From: an uncultured Desulfuromonadales bacterium
GTDB lineage: Bacteria > Desulfobacterota > Desulfuromonadia > Geobacterales > Pseudopelobacteraceae
NCBI GenBank assembly: GCA_903868145.1
Contig: CAIPTY010000096.1
Span: 1-64,000 of the forward strand
Direction: 5' to 3'
DNA length: 64,000 bases
This document shows, in pieces, positions 31,569 through 40,277 of the stretch. How positions within the stretch are numbered: position 1 is the first letter of the stretch; every line of letters begins with the position of its first letter. Position numbers and translations under genes: made by a program. Below the pieces are notes generated by a model that ran no database searches, was not told where the DNA came from, and worked only from the letters and a program-made list of their open reading frames with translations.

Positions 31569-32804
31569 TTATGCCGCCTGACGGTTAATCGGTATCACCT
31601 TTGCGCCGGAGCCGACTACCATCAGTCTTTCAATCTCGTTGCATATTGCCTGTAGAGGTGCCCGTAAATCTTCAACACCTATCCGGCTGTAATGCTTCCC
31701 GGTAACAGTCTGGTCAATGTGGTTCGTCAACAGGTTTACATCTTCACGCCGGAGCCGCAACCGTTCGCCTATGGTGGTAAAGGTACGTCTCAGGGAATGA
31801 GGTGTTACTTCGAGCCCGGTCTTTGGGCGCAACTTATCGGCGCGCAGTATGATATGTCCGTTTTTGCTTTTCTTGACGATAGAGGGGAAAACGTATTTGT
31901 CGCCCTCCTGCATGGCCGCTTTCCGTTTGTTCAGTATTTCCATCGACTGACGGGATAGCGGCAAAATCCCCCGATGCTTGGTTTCAGAGTCCATCCATGT
32001 CAGGTCAAACAACTTCTTTTCAAGGTTCACGTCCGCCCATTGCAGGCTGTGTGCTTCGTCAGGGCGCAGGCCTTGATACAGGGTAAAGAGATAACAATCC
32101 CGGTGTATGGCAGGGAACGTCAGCAGGGCATCATGGAATTGTTTTAGCTGGTCGGGTTCGATGCAGGTAGTGCGCGCCTTGATCTCCGGCCATAATTCGG
32201 CATCGGTGATGACCTTGACGGGATTCCGGCTGATATGCTGCGGGTACAGGATCATTGCGTAACCCATAATTGCCTGTAGCATCTTGAACGAATTGGATGC
32301 AGCCCCTTTGCCGGACATGGACAATACTTCCTGATAACGCCTGATAACGATCTCAGGGGTCAACAGTCGCGCCAGTTCATTCAGCGGTAAGTCCATCCAT
32401 GTAGGGAACTTGATACCGTTCTCATTCTCAAAGTACACCTTGTATGCCTGTGCGGTTGTGTGCTTCAACTTCTTGTCATTGACATACTGGTTATACATCT
32501 GGCGTAAGGTAGGGGGTAAAACCTCGTCAGCAGGTTTGTTGTCTCTGAGCCGTTGCATTACGTCAGGTGCTTGCTGCCGCGCCTGTTCAGCGGTGATTTC
32601 GCCATATCGTTGCAACTTTGCTTTTACGGTTTTTGGCCGACCTGTCACGGGATCACGCACCTCGGTTTTCACGTAGAAGGTCTTGGAGGTTTGGCCTACA
32701 CGCAGAAACAGCCCCTTCAACTCTGTGTCAAAATAATCAACCTGTCCACTGTCAGTCAAACCCAGCTTGTCGATATTCCGTTTTGTCAATTGCATAACCG
32801 GCAT
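31569..32804 (-). CDS. int: Tyrosine recombinase (integrase)
   Basis: 411 residues. N-terminal arm-binding domain of the P4-integrase type (LTKRNIDKLGLTDSG...GLFLRVG, residues about 1-90), SAM-like core-binding domain, and the C-terminal catalytic domain with the conserved Arg (LYQGLRPDEAHSLQW), His-x-x-Arg (HSLRRTF), NHIDQTVTG and the nucleophile Tyr in GKHYSR. ATG with AGGAGGGG. It lies about 200 bases from the right attachment repeat and transcribes into the element. It should catalyse integration at, and excision from, the hpnH 3' end. Confidence 0.95.
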   Translation of the reverse strand: MPVMQLTKRNIDKLGLTDSGQVDYFDTELKGLFLRVGQTSKTFYVKTEVRDPVTGRPKTVKAKLQRYGEITAEQARQQAPDVMQRLRDNKPADEVLPPTLRQMYNQYVNDKKLKHTTAQAYKVYFENENGIKFPTWMDLPLNELARLLTPEIVIRRYQEVLSMSGKGAASNSFKMLQAIMGYAMILYPQHISRNPVKVITDAELWPEIKARTTCIEPDQLKQFHDALLTFPAIHRDCYLFTLYQGLRPDEAHSLQWADVNLEKKLFDLTWMDSETKHRGILPLSRQSMEILNKRKAAMQEGDKYVFPSIVKKSKNGHIILRADKLRPKTGLEVTPHSLRRTFTTIGERLRLRREDVNLLTNHIDQTVTGKHYSRIGVEDLRAPLQAICNEIERLMVVGSGAKVIPINRQAA

Positions 32805-32840
32805 CGTGGCACCCCTCCTTCTGTCTGGCGTACCTTTTCA

Positions 32841-32944
32841 CCGTACCTTTTTATTCTGTAGGTACGGAAAGGGACGGTATAGGTACGGGTAGAATTAAAA
32901 AACCCGCTAAATCTGTCTTAAAGATTAGCGGGTAAAAGGTACGG
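32841..32944. repeat. GGTACGG repeat cluster at the right end
   Basis: CCGTACC at 32841-32847 faces GGTACGG at 32861-32867, with more copies at 32882-32888 and 32938-32944. The 21-base repeat shared with the left end is 32868-32888. They lie just upstream of the integrase start, so they may be arm-type recombinase sites and also an operator for int. Confidence 0.6.
32895..32933 (-). terminator. Terminator insulating the element from hpnH
   Basis: On the minus strand the arms ACCCGCTAATCT and AGATTTAGCGGGT (one bulge) are followed by TTTTTTAATT. It would stop hopanoid-operon transcripts from running into the integrase. Confidence 0.75.
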
Positions 32945-33008
32945 TGTCAAGCTCTATTTTACTGTTTTATATCATTATTTCTTATGTTCTCAAAAGCCTT
33001 CAAAACCC

Positions 33009-33043
33009 CTCAAAATCATCACGTAAGGTTCCAGATAAACATT
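33009..33043. repeat. attR-like direct repeat within hpnH
   Basis: Exact copy of 27456-27490. Bases 33019-33043 are the last codons and stop of hpnH, so the target site lies in a protein gene, not in a tRNA. Confidence 0.9.
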
Positions 33044-34017
33044 TCCCAGACATCTTTCCAGTTTTTCCCTATCTCCCTGACCACTGTCGGTTCAAAACCG
33101 CAGTGCATCATGCACTGGGCACAGCGCGAGTCCCTCCCCACACCGTATTTGTCCCACTCGGTATTCTCCATCATCTCTTTGAAAGACGGATAGTGAGCAT
33201 CCGTAATCAGATAGCAGGGGGCCTTCCATCCCTGCGGGTTGCGGGTCGGGTTGCCCCAGGGGGTGCACTCCAGCTTTTTTTCACCCTTCAAAAAACGCAG
33301 GTACATGGGCGTTGAGAAGAAGTGGTGCTTCTTGCTCATCTCATATACATCGGCAAACTTCCTCTCAATATCACGCCGCTCCAGGAAGAGTTTTTCTCCG
33401 ACCGCCTCGTAGCCGAAACCGGGAGCGACCAGCAATCCATCCACTCCGATTTCCTCCAGATGAGTGAAGAGCATCTCGATCTCCACCAGGTCGGTCTCCT
33501 TGAAGATGGTCGTATTGGTGCAGACCCGGAAGCCAAGCTGCTTGGCCTTTTTGATCCCCTCCATTGCGATCCTGAAAGCGCCCTTGCGTTCAAGAATCCT
33601 GTCGTGCGTCTCCTCTAGGCCATCCATGTGGACATTGAGCATGAAATTGGGATGGGGCTTCATGCTGTCCAACGCTTTTTCCAGCAGGATGCCGTTCGTG
33701 CAAAGAATGATGTGCTTGCCCCGGTCAAGGACTGCGCTGATCAGTTCATAAATGTGCGGATACAGAAACGGTTCACCACCGGTAATCGTCACCACCGGCG
33801 CCGGGCATTCATCCACCGACTTCAGGCATTCCTCAAGAGTCATCATTTCCTGAATGGTGTCGGCATACTCGCGGATGCGACCACACCCGGAACAGGCCAG
33901 ATTGCAGAGATGGGTGGGTTCCAGCATCAGCACCAGCGGAAATTTTTCAATCTTGTCAAGCTTGTTGCTGATGATATACCTTGTCAGATCATAGTTGAGA
34001 CGAAACGGGAAACGCAT
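33019..34017 (-). CDS. hpnH: Hopanoid biosynthesis radical SAM protein HpnH
   Basis: 332 residues. Radical SAM cluster motif CNLACSGC (C-x3-C-x2-C) near residue 37, GGEPFLYPHIYELI and a C-terminal Cys-rich region with CAQCMMHCGFEPT. This family attaches adenosine to diploptene to give adenosylhopane, the precursor of extended hopanoids. AAAGGA before the ATG. It lies 32 bases downstream of dxs in the shc-hpnA-dxs-hpnH run. Its last codons form the integration site of the element; the encoded end (EMFIWNLT) is intact. Confidence 0.95.
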   Translation of the reverse strand: MRFPFRLNYDLTRYIISNKLDKIEKFPLVLMLEPTHLCNLACSGCGRIREYADTIQEMMTLEECLKSVDECPAPVVTITGGEPFLYPHIYELISAVLDRGKHIILCTNGILLEKALDSMKPHPNFMLNVHMDGLEETHDRILERKGAFRIAMEGIKKAKQLGFRVCTNTTIFKETDLVEIEMLFTHLEEIGVDGLLVAPGFGYEAVGEKLFLERRDIERKFADVYEMSKKHHFFSTPMYLRFLKGEKKLECTPWGNPTRNPQGWKAPCYLITDAHYPSFKEMMENTEWDKYGVGRDSRCAQCMMHCGFEPTVVREIGKNWKDVWEMFIWNLT

Positions 34018-34049
34018 TCAATACATCCTTTCAATACGGTGCAGAAACA

Positions 34050-35921
34050 TTATTTGTCACGCAAAAACAGTTCTGCCGCGGCAGCTATTCCTTCGGCATC
34101 TATCCCCAGGGCTTTTCTGAGTTGCGCCTGACTGCCATGTTCGATATATCTGTCCGGGATCCCTAGCCGCCTTACCCTTATGTCCTGTAACCCACTATCG
34201 TAGAGCATCTCCAGGACGGCGCTACCAAATCCACCCTGCAGGGCATTCTCTTCAACCGTGATGATCCGACCTGTGTTTCGGGCCGCATCCCCGATCAGCG
34301 CTGCGTCAAGCGGCTTCACAAAACGGGCGTTGATAACACCCGCACTGATCCCCTTCTGCTTGAGCACTTCGGCGGCCTCAAGAGCCGGATACACCGTAGA
34401 ACCAATGGCGATAATGCACAGGTCACTGCCTTCCAGCAGCACTTCCCCCTGCCCAGTTTCCAGAGTTTTCAGCTCCGAATCGAGGTCAATGCCGTACCCT
34501 GAACCGCGCGGATAGCGAAGAGCCATGGGAACGTCTGAATAGATAGCCGTCTTGAGCATGTGGCGCAGTTCATTCTCATCCTTGGGAGCCATCAACGTAA
34601 TGCCCGGCAGATGGCGCAGATATGAGAGATCGAACACGCCGTGGTGCGTCGGGCCGTCATCGCCCACCAGTCCAGCCCTATCCATGACGATCGTTACCGG
34701 CAGCTTCTGGAGACAGATGTCGTGAAACACCTGATCGTAGGCTCGCTGGACAAATGATGAATAGATGGCCGTCACCGGGCGAAAACCATCGGAGGCAAGT
34801 CCGGCGGCAAAGGTCATGGCATGCTGCTCGGCAATCCCCACATCAAAAAACCGTTCCGGAAAGCGTTCGGCAAACAGGTTAAGACCGGTTCCATCAGGCA
34901 TGGCGGCCGTAATGCCGACAATCTTGGGATCCTGTTCAGCCAGCTGGACAACGGTTTCGGCGAAAACCTCGGTAAACGAGCGAACTACAGGCTTTGCAGG
35001 ACCTTTGCCGGTAGCAATGTCAAAGGTGCCGACCCCGTGATATTTGTGCGGGGTATCTTCGGCGGGTTTGTAACCCTTACCCTTGGTCGTCATCACATGA
35101 ACCAACATCGGGCCATCCAGTTGATTGATATTATTGAAGACCTCAATCAACTCCGTCAGATTGTGCCCGTCAAGCGGCCCCAGGTAATCGAACCCTAATG
35201 CTTCAAACAGTGAGCCGGGGGTCAGAAAACCCTTCAAGGAGTTTTCAGCCCGCCGGGCAAATTGCAGGATATCGCTGCCGATTGCCGGAATATGACTGAG
35301 AAGCCCCTGCATCTCCTTTTTCAGATCACGGAAATAGCGTCCCGTCATCTTGCGTGAAATGAAGGCCGAAAAGGCTCCCACATTTTTTGAGATGGACATC
35401 TCGTTATCATTGAGAATGACAATCAGATTTTTTTTGAGATGGCCGGCCTGATTGAGGGCTTCAAAGGCCATACCGCCGGTCAGGGAACCATCGCCGATAA
35501 CAGCAATTGCATGGCTTTTGGAGCCGGCCAGATCGGCGGCGGCGGCCATGCCAAGTCCGGCCGAGATGGAGGTAGAGGCATGACCGACACCAAAAGCGTC
35601 GTGCTCAGATTCGGAGCGTTTGGGAAACCCGGAGAGCCCCTTATACTGACGCTGGGTGTGGAATCGATCACGGCGACCGGTCAGGATCTTGTGGGTGTAG
35701 GCCTGATGCCCCACATCCCAGACAATTTTATCCGTGGGCGAGTCAAAACAGTAGTGCAGCGCGATCGTCAACTCGACCGTACCCAGGTTCGAACCAAGGT
35801 GCCCTCCGGTATTTGAGACCGTCTCCAGCAGGAAACGACGAACCTCTTCAGCAAGTTCCGGCAGCTGTTCCGGTGCCAGTTTTTTCAGGTCCGCAGGACT
35901 ATTGATCTTTTCAAGTAACAT
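34050..35921 (-). CDS. dxs: 1-deoxy-D-xylulose-5-phosphate synthase
   Basis: 623 residues, the normal DXS length. Seen: [19 protein letters not shown], the TPP motif [15 protein letters not shown]...[26 protein letters not shown] and the transketolase segment [15 protein letters not shown]. It makes DXP from pyruvate and glyceraldehyde-3-phosphate, the first step of the MEP isoprenoid pathway, supplying squalene for hopanoids. GAGG before the ATG. It is 12 bases after hpnA, so isoprenoid supply and hopanoid tailoring are coupled. Confidence 0.97.
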   Translation of the reverse strand: MLLEKINSPADLKKLAPEQLPELAEEVRRFLLETVSNTGGHLGSNLGTVELTIALHYCFDSPTDKIVWDVGHQAYTHKILTGRRDRFHTQRQYKGLSGFPKRSESEHDAFGVGHASTSISAGLGMAAAADLAGSKSHAIAVIGDGSLTGGMAFEALNQAGHLKKNLIVILNDNEMSISKNVGAFSAFISRKMTGRYFRDLKKEMQGLLSHIPAIGSDILQFARRAENSLKGFLTPGSLFEALGFDYLGPLDGHNLTELIEVFNNINQLDGPMLVHVMTTKGKGYKPAEDTPHKYHGVGTFDIATGKGPAKPVVRSFTEVFAETVVQLAEQDPKIVGITAAMPDGTGLNLFAERFPERFFDVGIAEQHAMTFAAGLASDGFRPVTAIYSSFVQRAYDQVFHDICLQKLPVTIVMDRAGLVGDDGPTHHGVFDLSYLRHLPGITLMAPKDENELRHMLKTAIYSDVPMALRYPRGSGYGIDLDSELKTLETGQGEVLLEGSDLCIIAIGSTVYPALEAAEVLKQKGISAGVINARFVKPLDAALIGDAARNTGRIITVEENALQGGFGSAVLEMLYDSGLQDIRVRRLGIPDRYIEHGSQAQLRKALGIDAEGIAAAAELFLRDK

Positions 35922-35933
35922 ATATACCTCGGT

Positions 35934-36923
35934 TCATTGCCTGGCGTATCCGTTCAGACGAAACCAGTCAACAGCACGCTGCAAGGCTTCTTTTACCGGT
36001 GTTCGCGGCAAACCCAACTCTCTGACTGCGCGGGATGAGTCAAAAAACATGAACTTGGCCGCCATCTGTACACCCGCCAGCGGAATCAGCGGTTCTTTAC
36101 CGGTAATCCGTGACAGCCCATCATTGATATATGCCGCCAGGAGCACCGGCACGTAGGGCAGCCTGACTGCGGGCGCTTTCAGGCCAGTGATATCTGCCAG
36201 AAGGGTAAAAATTTCCCGCATGGTCAGGTTATCACCGCCAAGGATGTATTTTTCGCCGATCCGACCCTTCTTTTCTGCCAGTACATGCCCTCGGGCGCAA
36301 TCCTCGACAGCAATCATATTGAGGCCGGTATCCAGATACGCCGGCATCTTTCGGTTGAGAAAGTCCACTATGATCTTGCCGGTAGGCGTCGGTTTGATGT
36401 CAAGCGGGCCAACCGGCGTGGACGGGTTGACAATCACCAGCGGCAGACCGCGCGCCGCAAGTTTCTCAGCCTCACGTTCGGCGAGAAATTTGCTCTTCTT
36501 ATAGTGACCCACCATGTCGGACAGACTGACCGGAATCGTTTCGGAGCCAGGAGTGCCATCGCCGGCGTTGCCCAGGGTTCCAACGCTGCTGGTATAGACA
36601 ACCCGTGAAAGTCCCGCTTCCAGAGCGGCTTCCAGGATGGCGGCGGTGCCCGCCACATTAACTCGATACATGTCGGCAGGCTCACGCGTCCAGAGCCGGT
36701 AATCCGCCGCGGCATGATAGAGCACGTCGCACCCGTCCAGCCCCTGTTTCAGAGATGCAGGATCACACAGATCGCCCTGCCAGAACTCCACATCCAGTCC
36801 GGTCAGATTCGATCTGTCCGAGCCTTTCCGCACCAGCGCCCGCACCTCGCGCCCATCCTTCAACAACTCCCTGACGATACTGGCACCTATAAAACCGGTT
36901 GCTCCGGTAACAAATGTCTTCAT
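35934..36923 (-). CDS. hpnA: Hopanoid-associated sugar epimerase HpnA
   Basis: 329 residues, extended short-chain dehydrogenase. Rossmann motif VTGATGFIGASIVREL, catalytic YKKSK with upstream YTSSVGTLG, then PSTPVGPLDIKPTPTGKII, which is characteristic of HpnA. It likely modifies a nucleotide sugar for composite hopanoids; its exact reaction is not settled in the family. Weak ribosome site. Between shc and dxs on the same strand. Confidence 0.9.
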   Translation of the reverse strand: MKTFVTGATGFIGASIVRELLKDGREVRALVRKGSDRSNLTGLDVEFWQGDLCDPASLKQGLDGCDVLYHAAADYRLWTREPADMYRVNVAGTAAILEAALEAGLSRVVYTSSVGTLGNAGDGTPGSETIPVSLSDMVGHYKKSKFLAEREAEKLAARGLPLVIVNPSTPVGPLDIKPTPTGKIIVDFLNRKMPAYLDTGLNMIAVEDCARGHVLAEKKGRIGEKYILGGDNLTMREIFTLLADITGLKAPAVRLPYVPVLLAAYINDGLSRITGKEPLIPLAGVQMAAKFMFFDSSRAVRELGLPRTPVKEALQRAVDWFRLNGYARQ

Positions 36924-36937
36924 ATCAGAAAAGGTGA

Positions 36938-36967
36938 AAGCCCCGGATTACGGTAAACGCGGGGCTT
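36938..36967. terminator. Hairpin between shc and hpnA
   Basis: Perfect 8-base arms AAGCCCCG and CGGGGCTT around a 14-base loop. On the minus strand it is followed by TCACCTTTTC, not a clean T-run, so it may be an mRNA-stabilising hairpin or partial attenuator between the cyclase and downstream genes. Confidence 0.45.
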
Positions 36968-37007
36968 CCCAGTGGATCATGGGGCGATGGCGACTGAGCG
37001 TGAATGA

Positions 37008-39053
37008 TCATCTTTCTCCGGCTTCCGCAGTAAGACGGCGATATTTACCCAGAGCCGTAAGCGGAAAGCAGTTGCGATAAATGTGATATTTTATCATGAA
37101 GAACTTGGGGAATCCGGTCCCGGTAAAGGCATCTTCATCCCAGGTGCCATCCTGCTTCTGGGTTGCCAGCAGATATTCGACACCTCGAACAGCCGGCTTT
37201 GAAAGCACCTCGCCGGCTGCAAAGAGCGAAAGAAGCGCCCAGCCGGTCTGGGATGCGGTACTCGGGCCGCTGCCCATCAGGGAACGGTCGCAGTATGAAT
37301 CGCAGACCTCACCCCAGCCGCCATCCATATTCTGCTTGGCTTTAAGCCAATTGACAGCCTTCTTGACGTATGGCTGTCCCATATCCTCTCCGATGGCTTC
37401 CAGACCGCACAGAACCGACCAGGTGCCATAGATGTAATTGACCCCCCAGCGTCCCCACCAGGGGCCTTCGGGTTCCTGCTCGCTCTTCAGAAACTCAAGC
37501 GCGTGAACTGCTGCCGGATGGGTAGCGGGATAGTTAAAATTCCCCATCAACTCCAGCATGCGCCCCGTCAAATCGGCCGTTGGCGGATCTATCAGCGCTT
37601 CCAGATCGGCGAAGGGGATCTTGTTCAGCAGATGTTTGGTATTGTCTTTGTCGAAAGCTCCCCAGCCCCCGTTTTCGCTCTGCATCCCCAGGCACCATGA
37701 GATGCCGCGCTTGATAGCCTGCTCCTTGTGCTTCTTGTCACGAACCTTGACATCCTTGATGGCAAGCATGACAAAACCGGAATCATCCACATCCGGGTAC
37801 CAGTCGTTGAGAAACTCAAAAGCCCACCCGCCCGGTTCCAGTTCAGGGGATTTGATCTGCCAGTCACCCTTGCGGCGGACTTCCAGGTCGAGCAGCCACT
37901 GGGCGGATTTAATCAGCGCCGGATGATCTGTCGGCACTCCAGCCTCCTGCATGGCAACCAGCACCAAGGCAGTATCCCAGACCGGCGAAACACATGCCTG
38001 CAGCACCAGCCCCTCTTCGTCCTCGATACAGAAGTTGGCAAGCGCCTCAAGCCCCTTGGATACGGCGGGATGATCATTTGCATACCCGAGGCAGTGCAGC
38101 GCCAGAATGGAGTTGAGCATGGCAGGCTGAATGCCGCCCCAATCACCGGTGGGCTCCTGATGTTCCAGAATCCACTGTTCAGCTATGGCGGTAGCCTTCT
38201 TCTTGAAAGGGCGGATTGGAGAGGATTCGTAGACCTTGAGCAGGTGATCCACACCGATGAAGAAATTCTTCCCGGTAAGGATGCCGTCCTCCTTGGTAAA
38301 GGTATAGTCGGTTGGACGTGGCGGGCGGACGTAGAGCTCCTGAACCCTGGCCCAGGGGGGGAGTTTGCGAACCGGCCGTTCTGACATGACGACCGACAGC
38401 GGTATGATCGTTGCCCGGGACCAACTGGAAAATTCATACATGTTGAAGTAGGCCCAGGTAGGCAATTTCATCAGCTCGATCGGCATGGACGGAACGCCCA
38501 GCCATGAGAACTCGCCGAACAGGGCCAGAAATACCTTGGTAAAGACGCGACTCTTGAGAATGCCGCCATTGGCAAGGATGAAATCCCGTGCAGTGCGCAT
38601 GGCAATATGGTCGGCAGGGTATCCGGCCAGCTTGAGAGCAAAATACGCTTCTATCGTAGCGGAAAGGTCGCCGGGGCCACCCTGCCAGATAGCCCATGAA
38701 CCCTCTTCCGTCTGCTTTCCAAGGATGTAGCGCGCCATTTTGCGTTCACGCACCTTGTCCACCATTCCCAGAAAATGAAACAGCATGATGTATTCGGAGG
38801 TGATGGTGACATTCGACTCAAGCTCGGCCCACCAGTAACCATCGGGAAGCTGCTCTCTGAAAAAGAAATCCCGGGTGCGCTCTATGGCCTTGTCGAGGGG
38901 ACTTTTTGCCTCACCATCCATTTTTTTCCAGATGGAGGGGGGCAGGTGGTGTACCTTGGCACCGGTCTTTCTGGGTGCATCTATGACCGGCTCTGCTGTT
39001 TCCGTATTGAATGACGTCAGAGCGGTGGAAATCGGGTATTTAATCGGATTCAT
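37008..39053 (-). CDS. shc: Squalene-hopene cyclase
   Basis: 681 residues. The acid motif DVDD appears in WYPDVDDSGFVMLAI, and QW repeats are frequent (for example QLPDGYWWAELE, QEPTGDWGGIQP, QSENGGWGAFDK, QNMDGGWGEVCD, QKQDGTWDEDAF). It cyclises squalene to hopene/hopanol at the membrane. AGGAG before the ATG. First gene of the hopanoid run, separated by a hairpin from hpnA. DVDDS rather than DxDDT after the motif is a variant seen in some SHC relatives. Confidence 0.96.
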   Translation of the reverse strand: MNPIKYPISTALTSFNTETAEPVIDAPRKTGAKVHHLPPSIWKKMDGEAKSPLDKAIERTRDFFFREQLPDGYWWAELESNVTITSEYIMLFHFLGMVDKVRERKMARYILGKQTEEGSWAIWQGGPGDLSATIEAYFALKLAGYPADHIAMRTARDFILANGGILKSRVFTKVFLALFGEFSWLGVPSMPIELMKLPTWAYFNMYEFSSWSRATIIPLSVVMSERPVRKLPPWARVQELYVRPPRPTDYTFTKEDGILTGKNFFIGVDHLLKVYESSPIRPFKKKATAIAEQWILEHQEPTGDWGGIQPAMLNSILALHCLGYANDHPAVSKGLEALANFCIEDEEGLVLQACVSPVWDTALVLVAMQEAGVPTDHPALIKSAQWLLDLEVRRKGDWQIKSPELEPGGWAFEFLNDWYPDVDDSGFVMLAIKDVKVRDKKHKEQAIKRGISWCLGMQSENGGWGAFDKDNTKHLLNKIPFADLEALIDPPTADLTGRMLELMGNFNYPATHPAAVHALEFLKSEQEPEGPWWGRWGVNYIYGTWSVLCGLEAIGEDMGQPYVKKAVNWLKAKQNMDGGWGEVCDSYCDRSLMGSGPSTASQTGWALLSLFAAGEVLSKPAVRGVEYLLATQKQDGTWDEDAFTGTGFPKFFMIKYHIYRNCFPLTALGKYRRLTAEAGER

Positions 39054-39302
39054 TCACAAAGCTCCTGATGGCCGCTGGTGCGCAGTACTTTTGGAATGTG
39101 CTAGCCTACAACTGGGATTTCTTACCATGTAAATCCGCAAAAGTATATTCTTTTTCATATCATGGTTACTTAAAATGAGGGTATGGGCGCATCTGCAGGC
39201 CATGGAGCTTTCCATCAGATAGTTTGCCAGACAGGCGCCGCCGTGTTATAAAAACCGGAATTATTCTGGCACAACGTATGAATACAAGGAGACACCGATT
39301 AC

Positions 39303-39623
39303 ATGCTGACCGGAAAACAGAAGCGGCACCTGCGGGCGCTTGGACACAAACTGAAAGCTGTCATCCAGATCGGCAAAAAAGAGATCGAGGAAGCGCTGAT
39401 CTGTGAGGCACATACGGCGCTCGATCACCACGAACTGATCAAGGTCAAGCTCCTGGAGAGCTGCCTGCTTGACAGAACCGAGGCGTCCGGAACGTTGGCA
39501 GAAGCCTGTAAAGCCGAGATCGCCCAGGTGCTCGGGAGGACGTTTCTGCTGTATCGTCCGGCCGATCCTCCCGTGATTGTCCTTCCAAAACAGGACAAGA
39601 CCACCGTCGCACTCCTGCCATGA
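39303..39623 (+). CDS. yhbY: YhbY-family RNA-binding protein
   Basis: 106 residues, CRS1/YhbY domain: LTGKQKRHLRALGHKLKAVIQIGK at the start, KEIEEALICEAHTALDHHELIKVKLLES in the middle. The fold binds rRNA, and YhbY is associated with pre-50S ribosomes. AAGGAG before the ATG. Its stop overlaps the start of gph (ATGA). Starts a three-gene plus-strand operon. Confidence 0.93.
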   Translation: MLTGKQKRHLRALGHKLKAVIQIGKKEIEEALICEAHTALDHHELIKVKLLESCLLDRTEASGTLAEACKAEIAQVLGRTFLLYRPADPPVIVLPKQDKTTVALLP

Positions 39624-40276
39624 AGTTCCGGGCCGTTTTCTTCGACCTGGATGGCACCCTGGTTGACTCGCTTGTAGATCTGACCGCCGCTGTTAACGAT
39701 ATGCTGTCACGCTTCGACAGGCCGCAGCTCTCCGCTGAAGGGGTGCGCAAGCTGGTCGGCAAAGGCGCTCGCAATCTGGTTCAGCAGGCGCTGGACACGC
39801 AATCGGCCGATGTGATCGAGCAGGGTCTCGGTCTGTTTATCGGCTACAACTCCGCGCATATTGCCGACGCAAGCAGGCTCTATCCCGGTGTTCGCGAACT
39901 GCTGGAAGGGCTCGCCGCCAAGGGAGTCAGGATGGCAGTCATTTCAAACAAGAATGAAGCCCTGAGCAGACGCATTCTGGAAGCGCTCGATATTGAAGGA
40001 CTCTTCGAGCTGATAGCCGGGGGAGATACATTTGAGGAGATGAAACCATCGCCGCTGCCCTTGATTCGCGTCATGGATGCCTTGGGTGTCTCAGCCGCCG
40101 AAACGGTTATGATCGGCGACAGCATCAACGATATCCAGGCCGGAATCCGGGCCGGTGTCCAGACCATCGGCTGTAGCTGGGGTTTTGGCGATAGCGGAGA
40201 ATTGGAGGGGGCAACAATGCGGGTATCATCGTGCCACGAACTGGCATCCCTTCTGACCTTAAACGAGGTGGCGTGA
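39620..40276 (+). CDS. gph: Phosphoglycolate phosphatase-like HAD hydrolase
   Basis: 218 residues. HAD motif I FFDLDGTLVDSL, cap-domain LVGKGARNLVQQAL, motif II ISNKNEAL and motif IV MIGDSINDIQAG. Size and the VRxLVGxGA block fit phosphoglycolate phosphatase, which clears 2-phosphoglycolate from DNA repair and metabolism. Related HAD phosphatases are hard to separate by sequence. Coupled to yhbY and followed after one base by the oxidoreductase. Confidence 0.85.
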   Translation: MKFRAVFFDLDGTLVDSLVDLTAAVNDMLSRFDRPQLSAEGVRKLVGKGARNLVQQALDTQSADVIEQGLGLFIGYNSAHIADASRLYPGVRELLEGLAAKGVRMAVISNKNEALSRRILEALDIEGLFELIAGGDTFEEMKPSPLPLIRVMDALGVSAAETVMIGDSINDIQAGIRAGVQTIGCSWGFGDSGELEGATMRVSSCHELASLLTLNEVA

Positions 40277-40277
40277 G

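Larger units (their letters stand above)
27456..33043. mobile_element. Integrated genetic element inserted at the 3' end of hpnH
   Basis: 5.6 kb segment flanked by 35-base perfect direct repeats and containing a tyrosine recombinase next to its right end, an AlpA-like regulator and a series of small genes of unknown function. The right repeat contains the last eight codons of hpnH and the stop; the left repeat is a detached duplicate of the same piece. This is the expected product of site-specific integration into a gene end with restoration of the reading frame. There are no structural phage or conjugation genes, so it is likely a satellite or a small integrative element. Confidence 0.88.
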
